The notes under the pieces are model-generated. The model had not been told where the DNA came from, made no database searches, and saw only the letters and a list, made by a program, of their open reading frames with translations. Of a DNA stretch of 64,000 nt, positions 46,342 to 55,493 are shown piece by piece. The DNA lies in NCBI GenBank assembly GCA_910578345.1, contig CAJTRA010000001.1, forward strand, positions 168,115 to 232,114, written 5' to 3'. How positions within the stretch are numbered: position 1 is the stretch's first letter; each line of letters begins with the position of its first letter. Source of the DNA: an uncultured Lachnospiraceae bacterium. GTDB taxonomy: Bacteria > Bacillota > Clostridia > Lachnospirales > Lachnospiraceae. Made by a program: the position numbers and the translations under genes.

Positions 46342-47499
46342 CTATTTTCCCATTAGTAAAGCATATTTCCTGGCAATTTCTTCATAGTCATACCGTTTTA
46401 CCAGTTTAATCCCATTCCTGCTTAACTTTACCCTCAATTCACTGTCATCCAGCAGCGTCTTGATCGCCTCTCGCAACTGGAACACGTTCTTTTCCTCACA
46501 TAACAGCGCTGTCTCTCGGTCTTGAAGCAGTTCTCCCACTCCACCAACCTTACATGACACAATCGGCAGCTCAGAAGCCAGCGCTTCCAAAACTACCACA
46601 CTTAATCCTTCTTTGTCTCCATCTCCTGCAGTAATAAAGGGAGCCGCAAACACATCTGCGGAAGCATACATGGCTTTCAGAACATCGTGTTTCTGTGCGC
46701 CGACAAACTTGATCTTCTCCCCCTGTTCTTTCGCCTGCTCCATAAGCGTCTGTTTTAAGGGTCCATCTCCGGCAATAATCAAGACTGCATCGATTTCTCT
46801 CATAGCTTCTATTAAATAAGTAACACCCTTTTTCTCAGCAAGCCGCCCGACAAATAATACAACTTTCTTATTTCCCTGGCCGAAATAATGCTCTATTGCA
46901 TATTGCTTTCCAAACTTCGAAGTATCCACTCCCATAGAGATCACACTGGGATCAAGTCCCGGAAGCAGGTACTCTAACTGCACCTTCAAATCATGGGAAA
47001 CCACTGTCACATGCTGAGCACGCCTTAGGCAGCGAATCTTCATTTTTCTCAATATTCCTGTATTTAATGATGTGACATCTCCACCATGTCCAGTCACAAC
47101 ATATGGTTTATGAAATAACATTTGCACAATACCCTGTGGAATCAACCAATGCGCATGTACCATATCATAGCCCTCTATGATCCTGGATAGCCGGAAATAC
47201 AGTGAAAAGAACAAAAAAGGGACAAGCAGGATACGAACCTTCTTCTCCTTGATCCTTGGCACGATCGCGCCCGGATAGCAAAGCGTCTCCCATGCATGGA
47301 TCGGAAAATAATGATAGCGTATCACATCCACCCCTTCCAGAGTCTCTCTTTCTTTTGCCCCTGGTGCACAGGGAACTAATACAGTTATAGTAAACCACTT
47401 GTTCAGATATTTACATAGATCAAGCACAAATCTTGGCTCTGTATCATTCTCCCATCTTGGGAAAGTGGATGCCGTCACCAGAAGTTTCTTCTTCTCCAC
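46342..47499 (-). CDS. Family 4 glycosyltransferase
   Basis: The 385-residue GT-B protein has VTASTFPRWENDTEPRFVLD at the N-terminus, HAHWLIPQG, VLFVGRLAEKKGVTYLIEAM at the start of the donor-binding domain and EGLSVVVLEALASELPIV (the E-x7-E motif). It uses an NDP-sugar donor and retains configuration. It lies between two GT2 genes with gaps of 14-28 bp. Confidence 0.88.
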   Translation of the reverse strand: MEKKKLLVTASTFPRWENDTEPRFVLDLCKYLNKWFTITVLVPCAPGAKERETLEGVDVIRYHYFPIHAWETLCYPGAIVPRIKEKKVRILLVPFLFFSLYFRLSRIIEGYDMVHAHWLIPQGIVQMLFHKPYVVTGHGGDVTSLNTGILRKMKIRCLRRAQHVTVVSHDLKVQLEYLLPGLDPSVISMGVDTSKFGKQYAIEHYFGQGNKKVVLFVGRLAEKKGVTYLIEAMREIDAVLIIAGDGPLKQTLMEQAKEQGEKIKFVGAQKHDVLKAMYASADVFAAPFITAGDGDKEGLSVVVLEALASELPIVSCKVGGVGELLQDRETALLCEEKNVFQLREAIKTLLDDSELRVKLSRNGIKLVKRYDYEEIARKYALLMGK

Positions 47500-47513
47500 T
47501 ACAGTTCCTCCAA

Positions 47514-48491
47514 TTAATTCTTTTCATCCTTTTCCTGCGCTTTTGTACAATCCTTATCATATTCCAGCTTTCTCACATGATACTGGATATCTTCAAGAAT
47601 CCTCCTGTTTGTTGCAATCGTGTCCGCCAATAATCCTATCACAAACGTAATAAACCCTATGATCAAAAGAGTGCATGCCAGAATCAGCGACTGCACATGT
47701 CCGTTGCCTGCGCCTCGGAAATAATAACATAGGAATCTGATCCCTATCCCTAAACCAATCAGCGCGGGCAGCAACGCCACAATCGAAAAACAATACAACG
47801 GCTTATACCACATAAATGCCCTGAGGATCGTCAACATGGACTTCTTTACATAACCCCACATGCTATGAAACAACCTGGAACTTCTCAGCTCTGGATTGGT
47901 TCTGATCGGTACACTCATGATTGGCATTTTGCTCCTGCCCGCCTGCACGATCGTCTCTAAAGTATAAGTGTAATCATTGATCACATTCAGCCGCATCGCT
48001 GCTTCTCTGCTAAAAGCACGAAAGCCACTGGGAGCATCCGGGATATTGGTATGAGATGCCTTGCGCACAGCCCAGCTTCCCAGATGTTGCAGTTTCTTCT
48101 TAATCGGAGAAAAATGTGCCGTCTCATCAATCGGTCTTTCACCAATTACAATATCTGCCTTTCCCTCCAGGATCGGCCGCACGATCGTCTCGATATCATC
48201 GCCGCAATACTGGTTATCCGCGTCTGTATTCACAATGATATCTGCCCCATAGCGAAGACAAGCGTCAATTCCCGCCATAAATCCCTTCGCCAGTCCCTTA
48301 TTTTGTTTGAAGTTGACCACATAGTGGACTCCCCACTTCCGCGCCACTTCCACAGTATCATCCTTGCTGCCGTCATTAATGATCAGATACTCTATTTCCT
48401 CTATGCCATCAATATGCTTCGGCAAGTCATTTAACGCAACCTCTAATGTCTCTGCTTCGTTATAACATGGTATCTGAATAATCAGTTTCAT
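47514..48491 (-). CDS. Membrane GT2, polyprenyl-phosphate sugar synthase-like
   Basis: The 325-residue protein combines a GT-A domain (about 1-225: IQIPCYNEAETLEVALNDL, YLIINDGSKDDTVEVA, NTDADNQYCGDD) with two C-terminal membrane helices. This layout is that of DPM- or GtrB-type enzymes that load a sugar onto undecaprenyl phosphate. Its product could feed the GT-C-like membrane proteins in this window. Confidence 0.83.
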   Translation of the reverse strand: MKLIIQIPCYNEAETLEVALNDLPKHIDGIEEIEYLIINDGSKDDTVEVARKWGVHYVVNFKQNKGLAKGFMAGIDACLRYGADIIVNTDADNQYCGDDIETIVRPILEGKADIVIGERPIDETAHFSPIKKKLQHLGSWAVRKASHTNIPDAPSGFRAFSREAAMRLNVINDYTYTLETIVQAGRSKMPIMSVPIRTNPELRSSRLFHSMWGYVKKSMLTILRAFMWYKPLYCFSIVALLPALIGLGIGIRFLCYYFRGAGNGHVQSLILACTLLIIGFITFVIGLLADTIATNRRILEDIQYHVRKLEYDKDCTKAQEKDEKN

Positions 48492-48502
48492 ACTGTCACC
48501 CT

Positions 48503-50158
48503 CTATTTTGCTCTTGTATACACTTTCCCCGTCTCATACATCGCCTCTGTATCATCCGCTCTGCCCGGCTGCATATACTCAATCATCCGCTCTTCTTCTG
48601 AATATTCATAGAACAGATATCTTCTTTCTCTTTCCTCTCCGCTCTTCCAATCAAAAATCTGGTCGCTGTCCGCTCCACTCAGCAGTCTCTGGTAAGCCTC
48701 CTGCAGATCCACGTAAGAAACAGGTGCATCTGACACGTTAAATTCATGCTTTTCGTTGATTCCTTTCACGAAAAAAACCGGATTCTGTCGTTCCGAATAG
48801 TCCCCCATATGGAAACCGTGATCTGACATGACGATAATGACCGAATTATCATATACGCCGCCAGCTTTCAGCTTGTCCAGATACTCCCTTGTGATCGTCA
48901 GGGTCGACTTGATACTTTCTTCATAACTGCCCTCTTCCTCTGGAATCTCTTCTGCTTCTTCATTATAAATGAATGGCGGATGACCGCCAACAATATGAAT
49001 AAATCTAAAACATTTCGCATCTGTATAGCTAAGCTCTTCTTGAAGCAGGGTATCATAAAACTCGCTGTTAGATGATGTGAACAATTCTTCCCCTTCCGGC
49101 GGAATCTTCGCTTTGTTAAAGTCATTCGGATTCACAAATGTGTGCTTCTTCAGACTCCAGGGCGCATACTTAAATCCTGTCATCTGAATCTGCCATTTTG
49201 CAAACATCAGCTTATTACCGATTCCTCTCCTGCTGGGGAGCACATTCTCAAACCGTTCCTTCCCCCTGTCATTCGCCTGCAGATCTGCTTCATAAACACC
49301 AAGTTGGTATCCCTCTTCTTCCATAGATGCAAGAAACGGAGACGACGCATACGCTTCCGCCTCATATTCTCTGAAAGATGTCTGATTTTCAAACCACTGG
49401 CCTGATAAAATATAAGGCACCGAATATTTTGTCGCCGGATACACTCCCATCATATTACTGTAAAACGTAAAGTCAGTAAAGATATCCTGATAATCCGTAT
49501 CCGAAGCGATAATATCATACATCGTCTGTCCGTTGACCGCATCCAGCAGCAGGATCACAAAGTTCGTATCCTTTGACATCTGAAACATGTTTCTGGTCGT
49601 CACACCCAGACCTGGTTTCCTCTCAAATCCCTGACCAGTCACTGCAAGTGTTAACAGCGTCACACATAGCATCAGTGTCATACCGACGCTGATGCCTTTG
49701 ACCACCTTTTCAAACAGCTCATGCTTCACTTTCCAAAAAGCAAATCCGACAAGTATTGTTACTAACAGCCACAGAATCGCTGACTGCACCTTTTCAGCGG
49801 TATATAAGCTCCAATCAATCGGTTTCCCATCCAGGGATGGCAATCCCGCTGTTAACAGATTCCCTTGTATATAAAGGCAGAGAAATGCTATGAAATACAC
49901 TGCCAATCCGATCCAATAGATCTTCTCATCCAGTTTCCTCAGCACCAAAAAAACTGCTACGCTGACAATACATGCGGCTGCAAAAATAGCAAACATGATT
50001 GGCGTAAGAATATAGACATCAAACCAGAACTCATCCTGATTTGTGAACAACAGCTCTAATGGTGCATAGAGAAAAAGCATAAAACATGTCGCTATTGACA
50101 GCCATATGCCACTGCCGATCTCATGAATTCTCCCTGCTGTCTTCTTGTTTCCCGTCAT
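48503..50158 (-). CDS. Sulfatase-fold membrane protein, paralogue 3 of 3
   Basis: The 551-residue protein has five membrane helices (about 17-175) followed by an extracytoplasmic alkaline-phosphatase-superfamily domain. The domain has LLLDAVN (about 203-209, first metal Asp), PATKYSVPYILSG (T or S as likely nucleophile near 243-246) and IVMSDHGFHMGD (metal-binding DHG). The fold is shared with lipoteichoic acid synthases and phosphoethanolamine transferases. Next to a complete phosphonate pathway I infer that it transfers glycerophosphate, phosphoethanolamine or aminoethylphosphonate to a surface glycan. It is very similar to the next two genes upstream; their starts and ends overlap or nearly touch. 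Confidence 0.75.
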   Translation of the reverse strand: MTGNKKTAGRIHEIGSGIWLSIATCFMLFLYAPLELLFTNQDEFWFDVYILTPIMFAIFAAACIVSVAVFLVLRKLDEKIYWIGLAVYFIAFLCLYIQGNLLTAGLPSLDGKPIDWSLYTAEKVQSAILWLLVTILVGFAFWKVKHELFEKVVKGISVGMTLMLCVTLLTLAVTGQGFERKPGLGVTTRNMFQMSKDTNFVILLLDAVNGQTMYDIIASDTDYQDIFTDFTFYSNMMGVYPATKYSVPYILSGQWFENQTSFREYEAEAYASSPFLASMEEEGYQLGVYEADLQANDRGKERFENVLPSRRGIGNKLMFAKWQIQMTGFKYAPWSLKKHTFVNPNDFNKAKIPPEGEELFTSSNSEFYDTLLQEELSYTDAKCFRFIHIVGGHPPFIYNEEAEEIPEEEGSYEESIKSTLTITREYLDKLKAGGVYDNSVIIVMSDHGFHMGDYSERQNPVFFVKGINEKHEFNVSDAPVSYVDLQEAYQRLLSGADSDQIFDWKSGEERERRYLFYEYSEEERMIEYMQPGRADDTEAMYETGKVYTRAK

Positions 50159-51816
50159 CTATCATACACCTTTCCCGTCTCATACATCGCTTCCGTATCA
50201 TGTGCCTGTCCCGGCTGCATGTACTCAACCATGTGATCTTCTTTCAGATACTCATGAAAAAGATATCTTCTCTCCCTCTCATCCCCGCTTTTCCAGTCAA
50301 AGATCTGTGTACTGTCCGCTCCGCTTAACAGCCTCTCGTAGGACTCTTGCAAATCTTCAAAAGAAATCGGTGCGTCCGATATCTGGAATTCATGTCGTTC
50401 CCCTATTCCCTTGACAAAAAGAATCGGATTCTGTCTTCCATGCGGATCCAGCCAATTATAACCATGATCCGCCATCACAAGGATAACCGAGTTATCATAC
50501 ACATTACTTTCTTTCAGCTTATCCAGATACGTCCTTGTGATCGTCAGACATGCCTTAAGATTATCTTCATAGGTGCCCTGCTCTTCCGGAATTTCTTCCA
50601 CATTCTCATTATAGATAAACGGTACATGTCCTCCATCTACATGAATAAACCGAAAACATTTTTGTGCGGTAAGGTCAATTTTCTCATGAAGAATTCCATC
50701 ATAAAGCTCAACATTAGACGGTGTAAACAAGGTTTCTCCTTCTGGAGTAATCTTCAGCGTACTAAACGCATTCGGGTTTACAAAGGAGAATCTTTTCAGA
50801 TCATATGGCGCATATTTAAAACCTGTCATCAAAATCTGCCATCTTGCAAACGCCCATTGATCCTTTACGCCCCGTTCGTTGGGAAGGATATTGTCGAATC
50901 GTCCCATGCCGGCATCATCTAAAAGCAGATCTGCCTCATAGAATCCCATCCGATATCCTGCTTCCTCCAAGATTGCAAAAAACTGCGACGATGCATACGC
51001 CTCAGCTTCATATTCACCAAACTCTGTCTCGTTCTCATACCATTTCCCTGATAAGATATACGGAATGGAATGCTGTGTATAAGGATACGCCGCCATCACA
51101 TTATCATAGAACGTAAAATCCGTGAAAATATCCTGATATCCTGGATCTGTTTCCAGCATAGACTCCATGACCTGAGCGTCTACTGCATCTAACAACAGCA
51201 CAACGAAATTGGTATCTTCCGACATCTGGAACATATTTTTAGTCGTAACACTCATACTCGGTTTTCTCTGAAATCCATGTTCCGTCAAAACAAGTGTCAG
51301 TAACGTTACAGACAACATCAATGTCATGCCGATACTGGACAGCCTCACAAGATTGTGAAAATGCTCACTCCTTAACTTCCAAAATGCCACCACAATGACC
51401 ACAGCCACAGCGACCCACAGTGCAATAGATTTCACTCTTTCATCCGTATACAGGTTCCAGTCGATCGGTTCGCCATCCAATGAGGGCAGACCCGCCGCCA
51501 GAAAGTTTCCCTGTGCATACAGGCCGATAAAAATGATAAAATAAAGCATAAGTGCAATCTGGTATAACTTCTCACTTAATTTCCTAATTAGCAAAAATAC
51601 CAATACACAAACCACGCAAGCGATCAGAAATACCACCGACATAATTGGGACAAGAATATATACATCAAACCAAAACTCTTCCTGATTTGTAAACAGTAAC
51701 TCTAATGGTGCATAAAGAAAAAGCATAAAACATACAGCTATGGAAAGCCACACACCATCAATCATTTGTCGAAAACAGCCAACTTTATGATCAATCTCAT
51801 TGAACTCTTCTTTCAT
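50155..51816 (-). CDS. Sulfatase-fold membrane protein, paralogue 2 of 3
   Basis: The protein of about 553 residues has the same layout as its two neighbours: five membrane helices with the shared LYAPLELLFTNQEEFWFDVY segment, LLLDAVDAQVME, PYTQHSIPYILSGKW and LVMADHGYNWLD. Near-identity of the membrane part and divergence of the domain part suggest tandem duplication with specialisation. Its stop overlaps the start of paralogue 3 by four bases. ATG 51816 is preferred; a TTG two codons earlier sits ten bases after AGGAG, and the frame stays open to a GTG at 51864. Confidence 0.75.
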   Translation of the reverse strand: MKEEFNEIDHKVGCFRQMIDGVWLSIAVCFMLFLYAPLELLFTNQEEFWFDVYILVPIMSVVFLIACVVCVLVFLLIRKLSEKLYQIALMLYFIIFIGLYAQGNFLAAGLPSLDGEPIDWNLYTDERVKSIALWVAVAVVIVVAFWKLRSEHFHNLVRLSSIGMTLMLSVTLLTLVLTEHGFQRKPSMSVTTKNMFQMSEDTNFVVLLLDAVDAQVMESMLETDPGYQDIFTDFTFYDNVMAAYPYTQHSIPYILSGKWYENETEFGEYEAEAYASSQFFAILEEAGYRMGFYEADLLLDDAGMGRFDNILPNERGVKDQWAFARWQILMTGFKYAPYDLKRFSFVNPNAFSTLKITPEGETLFTPSNVELYDGILHEKIDLTAQKCFRFIHVDGGHVPFIYNENVEEIPEEQGTYEDNLKACLTITRTYLDKLKESNVYDNSVILVMADHGYNWLDPHGRQNPILFVKGIGERHEFQISDAPISFEDLQESYERLLSGADSTQIFDWKSGDERERRYLFHEYLKEDHMVEYMQPGQAHDTEAMYETGKVYDR

Positions 51817-51887
51817 GGTCAAGGAAATCCCTCTCCTCTCTTTATCGCCCGACTGCTTAACCACTTCTTCCAGAAATTAACACAAAA

Positions 51888-53537
51888 TCACCGCGAATAT
51901 TCTACCCCTGTTTTGTACATTGTAGTCGTGTCAGCCGCCCATCCTGTCTGTATATACTCAATGATACGATCCTCTTTTGAATGTTCATAAAAGAGATACC
52001 TTCTATCTCGCTGCTCTCCATTCTTCCAGTCAAAAATCTGATCACCACTGGCACCATCCATCAGCCTTTCATATGCCGTCTGCAGATCCATATAGGAAAC
52101 AGGAGCATCCGATATAGCAAAATCATGTTTCTCGTCAATTCCTTTTACAAAGAAAATAGGATTTTGCTGCTCAAAATAATCTCCCCATCCATAACCATGA
52201 TCTGCCATAACAATAATCGCGGAATTATCGTATACACCCGCTTCCTTTAATTTATTTAAATAACTCTTTGTTATCGTCAGTGATGCTTTAATGTTATCTT
52301 CGTAAGACCCATCTTCTGCGGCGATCTCTTCCATCGCTTCATTATAGATAAATGGAGCGTGTGCGCCATTTATGTGGATAAACCGAAAACAATTCTGATC
52401 TACATACTGGATCTTTTCCTCAAGCACTCTGTCATAAAAATCACTGTTTGACATAGTAAACATTGTTTCCCCTTCCGGTGGGATTTTTGTCGTATTAAAG
52501 TCCTTAAGATTAACAAAAGTATGCGGCTTTAGACAATAAGGTGCGTATTTAAACCCAACTAGTTGAATCTGCCACTTTATAAACATTACTTTATTGCTTA
52601 TTCCCCTTTTACTGGGAAGTATATTCTCAAACCGATTCTTGCCGCCATCATTTGAGAGAAGCTCTGCTTCATAGAGACCGATCCGCCATCCCTCTTCCTC
52701 TAGATTTGCAAACAAAGGCGAATCCGCATAGGCTTCTGCTTCATACTCCCTAAACTCAGTCTTATTCTCATACCATTTCCCTGATAAAATATAGGGAATG
52801 GAATGTCTGGTTGCCGGATAGGCACCCATCATATTTTGATAATAAGTAAAATCTGTAAAAATATTTTGATACTCCGGATTCTCTTCTAAAATGACATTCA
52901 TATTTCGTGCATCCACAGCATCCAGTAATAAAATTACCAGATTTGTGTCCTTCGACATTAAAAACATATTTCTGGTAGTCACTCCCAAACCAGGTTTTCT
53001 CTCAAATCCATGGTTTGATAAAGCCAGCGTAAGCAATGTCACACAAAACATTAATGTCATACATATACTGACTATCTTGACCACATTCTCAAAAAAACCA
53101 TATTTTATTTTACGGTAAATGACCACAATAATGATCGTCACTACAATCCACAATACATAGGATTGTACATATTCTATCTTATAAAGACTCCAATCGATTG
53201 GTTTACCATCTAATAACGGCAGACTTCCCGTCAATAAATTCCCTTGTACGTAAAGACAAATAAAAGTAATAAAATATACTATTACCGCCACTCTATAAGC
53301 TGCTTCACACCACACTCTAAGCGCTGAAAATATTAATATACTAGCAATACATGATCCTACAAAAATAAGACTCATGATCGGCGCAAGAAGATATACATCA
53401 AACCAAAATTCGTCCTGATTGGTAAATAATAATTCTAATGGCGCATAGAGAAAAAGCATAAAGCATGTTACCACTGACAGCCATATCTCCGCTCTAGAAC
53501 ACTTTGATCGTATATCTCTCATTCTCAAGTTTGTCAT
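51888..53537 (-). CDS. Sulfatase-fold membrane protein, paralogue 1 of 3
   Basis: The 549-residue protein is the first of the tandem trio. It has the LYAPLELLFTNQDEFWFDVY membrane segment, LLLDAVDARNMN, PATRHSIPYILSGKW and IVMADHGYGWGD. Metal and nucleophile positions match the other two copies. Its coding region is noticeably more AT-rich than the other two. It follows the phosphonopyruvate decarboxylase gene by 23 bp, which ties the trio to the phosphonate operon. Confidence 0.75.
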   Translation of the reverse strand: MTNLRMRDIRSKCSRAEIWLSVVTCFMLFLYAPLELLFTNQDEFWFDVYLLAPIMSLIFVGSCIASILIFSALRVWCEAAYRVAVIVYFITFICLYVQGNLLTGSLPLLDGKPIDWSLYKIEYVQSYVLWIVVTIIIVVIYRKIKYGFFENVVKIVSICMTLMFCVTLLTLALSNHGFERKPGLGVTTRNMFLMSKDTNLVILLLDAVDARNMNVILEENPEYQNIFTDFTYYQNMMGAYPATRHSIPYILSGKWYENKTEFREYEAEAYADSPLFANLEEEGWRIGLYEAELLSNDGGKNRFENILPSKRGISNKVMFIKWQIQLVGFKYAPYCLKPHTFVNLKDFNTTKIPPEGETMFTMSNSDFYDRVLEEKIQYVDQNCFRFIHINGAHAPFIYNEAMEEIAAEDGSYEDNIKASLTITKSYLNKLKEAGVYDNSAIIVMADHGYGWGDYFEQQNPIFFVKGIDEKHDFAISDAPVSYMDLQTAYERLMDGASGDQIFDWKNGEQRDRRYLFYEHSKEDRIIEYIQTGWAADTTTMYKTGVEYSR

Positions 53538-53560
53538 TTCATTCCTTTCCTGATGACGAT

Positions 53561-54688
53561 TTATATATTACGCCAATGTCTCATAAACCCTTCCTTATTC
53601 TCTCTGGCGCTCTCTTTCGGTCTTCCCAGATCACTCCTGACCTGAAGCGACACCGGAATCTCCCAGAGCACCGGTCCTGTCATCTTCTGAACCCATTCTC
53701 CGATCCGCTGAACCGACTCCTTGTCCGCCAGCTTATCCGTCTCCCGATATCCTGCCGCCTGCGCGATCCGTGCAAACTCTGCCTGTTGACATCCCGTAGG
53801 CATAGCGCCTACCGACTCATGCGCCTGGTTATTGATCACGATATGATAGAAATTCTCCGGCGCCTGCGCTGCGATAAATGGCAAGGCACCCATATGCATC
53901 AAAGCCGCCCCATCTCCATCAATACACACTATCCTTTTATCTGGCCTGTTCTTCGCGATTCCCAGTGCGATCATAGAGGCATGTCCCATGCCGCCTACCG
54001 TCATAAAGATATTGTCATGATCTCCATAAATAGCCTCGCTCTGTTCATATAACTCTCTGGATATTTTTCCAGTCGTGGAGACGATAATGGTTTCTCTGGA
54101 CAATCCTTTTAAAATAGATCCCAGCACCTCTTCCCGCACCATCTGATTGCCATTTGTCCACTCAAAGGGCGCTTCTTTCTCAAAAGTCCCTTTCTTGACG
54201 ATCACCGCAAACTGGTCGCCCTGGGAAAGAGTCTTCTCTGCCTCTACCAGAATCGCATCCATTTCCTCATCTGATGTATCCTGATCAATTACACGGTAGA
54301 GCACTGACAATGTCTCAAACAGCTCACACGTGATCTTTCCCTGAAACACATGCTGTGGTTCGTCTTTGACGCCAGGCTCTCCTCGCCAGCCTACAACGAA
54401 AAGCATCGGTATCCCATACACATCCCGATTCGCAAGAGAAGCTAACGGATTCACTATATTTCCAATCCCGGAATTCTGCATGTACACGCATGCCGGCTTT
54501 CCGGCAGCAAGATAACTGCCGATCGCTAATCCTACCGCTGCTCCCTCATTGGCCGTCACATAATGCTTTAAGCTGCCCTGATAAGTCTGCACGCCATCAC
54601 AGAACTGCTTTAAAGTAGAATCCGGCACACCTGTAATCGTCTGGATTCCCATTTTCTCCAATTGTTCCAACAACCTAGATGCTTTCAT
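53561..54688 (-). CDS. aepY: Phosphonopyruvate decarboxylase
   Basis: The 375-residue protein is a thiamine-diphosphate enzyme of the Ppd type. The activating Glu is in TANEGAAVGLAIG, the substrate region is YMQNSGIGNIVNPL, and the diphosphate motif runs from GDGAALMHMG to VINNQAHESVGAMPT. It converts phosphonopyruvate to phosphonoacetaldehyde, the irreversible step that drives phosphonate synthesis. Its start overlaps the nucleotidyltransferase gene by 14 bases. Confidence 0.9.
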   Translation of the reverse strand: MKASRLLEQLEKMGIQTITGVPDSTLKQFCDGVQTYQGSLKHYVTANEGAAVGLAIGSYLAAGKPACVYMQNSGIGNIVNPLASLANRDVYGIPMLFVVGWRGEPGVKDEPQHVFQGKITCELFETLSVLYRVIDQDTSDEEMDAILVEAEKTLSQGDQFAVIVKKGTFEKEAPFEWTNGNQMVREEVLGSILKGLSRETIIVSTTGKISRELYEQSEAIYGDHDNIFMTVGGMGHASMIALGIAKNRPDKRIVCIDGDGAALMHMGALPFIAAQAPENFYHIVINNQAHESVGAMPTGCQQAEFARIAQAAGYRETDKLADKESVQRIGEWVQKMTGPVLWEIPVSLQVRSDLGRPKESARENKEGFMRHWRNI

Positions 54689-55367
54689 TGACTTTCTCCA
54701 ATTCTTCTACCGTATCTATTTCCACGATCTGCCCTTCCTGCACTGGCTCTATCGTTAGCTTCAGTTTGCCAAGATTCTGGTTGACCACATCATCCCAGAA
54801 CAAATCACTGTTTTCTTCCAGCGCATAGGCCCTCTCAATCTCCTGCCTCAAAATACAGGCATCTTCCTTTTTGAAAAAAGAAACACCCACCATATTATAG
54901 GCGTCTGTACCGCCCTTGCCGACCCTTACGATATGATCTCCTTGCAGATCAAACACCCAATCCTCTGAATATCCTTGCTGCATTCTTCCATAATAACAGG
55001 AATGTTCCAGTTTCTTCTTAAAAATCGCAGCATTCGCTACGAACAGATCCGACTCGCAGATAAAACAGTCCGCAATGCCCAGCGCTTCTCTGGCCGCATA
55101 GACCGAGGAAATATTATTTTTCGTAAGGTATTCCGGATTATGCAGCAGGCGAACCTGTGGATACTTTTCACGCAGAAACTCGAACTGCTCGCCGAGATAT
55201 CCTGTCACGACATAGATCTCCTCCACGGGACGCATTAACAATCCTTCAATCACGGTTTCAATCATTGCTTTACCCCGGACTTTGATCAAAGGCTTCGGTG
55301 TCGTTTCCGTCAAGGGCCTCATGCGGCTCCCTAATCCCGCTGCCATCAAAATTGCGATTTCTGTCAC
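54675..55367 (-). CDS. CTP-dependent nucleotidyltransferase, PntC/LicC-like
   Basis: The protein of about 230 residues begins IAILMAAGLGSRMRPLTETT and has KPLIKVRGKAMIETVIEGL, NISSVYAAREAL, CFICESDLFV and EIDTVEELEKVNE. This is the LicC/PntC type that activates phosphocholine or 2-aminoethylphosphonate with CTP. With aepX, aepY and the transaminase next door, CMP-aminoethylphosphonate is the likely product. GTG 55367 is the start because GGAG lies seven bases upstream; the frame is open back to 55415 but that extension has no ribosome site. Confidence 0.8.
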   Translation of the reverse strand: MTEIAILMAAGLGSRMRPLTETTPKPLIKVRGKAMIETVIEGLLMRPVEEIYVVTGYLGEQFEFLREKYPQVRLLHNPEYLTKNNISSVYAAREALGIADCFICESDLFVANAAIFKKKLEHSCYYGRMQQGYSEDWVFDLQGDHIVRVGKGGTDAYNMVGVSFFKKEDACILRQEIERAYALEENSDLFWDDVVNQNLGKLKLTIEPVQEGQIVEIDTVEELEKVNESI

Positions 55368-55493
55368 ACTCTTACTCCTTTTCCTATTTATCTTTATGAT
55401 CCACTTAAACAGCATCTCAAATCTATGTGTAAAATGCTCTGTTCCCAGACATCTTCCGCAACATGAAATTACACCTAACAGATATTCTTCTCG

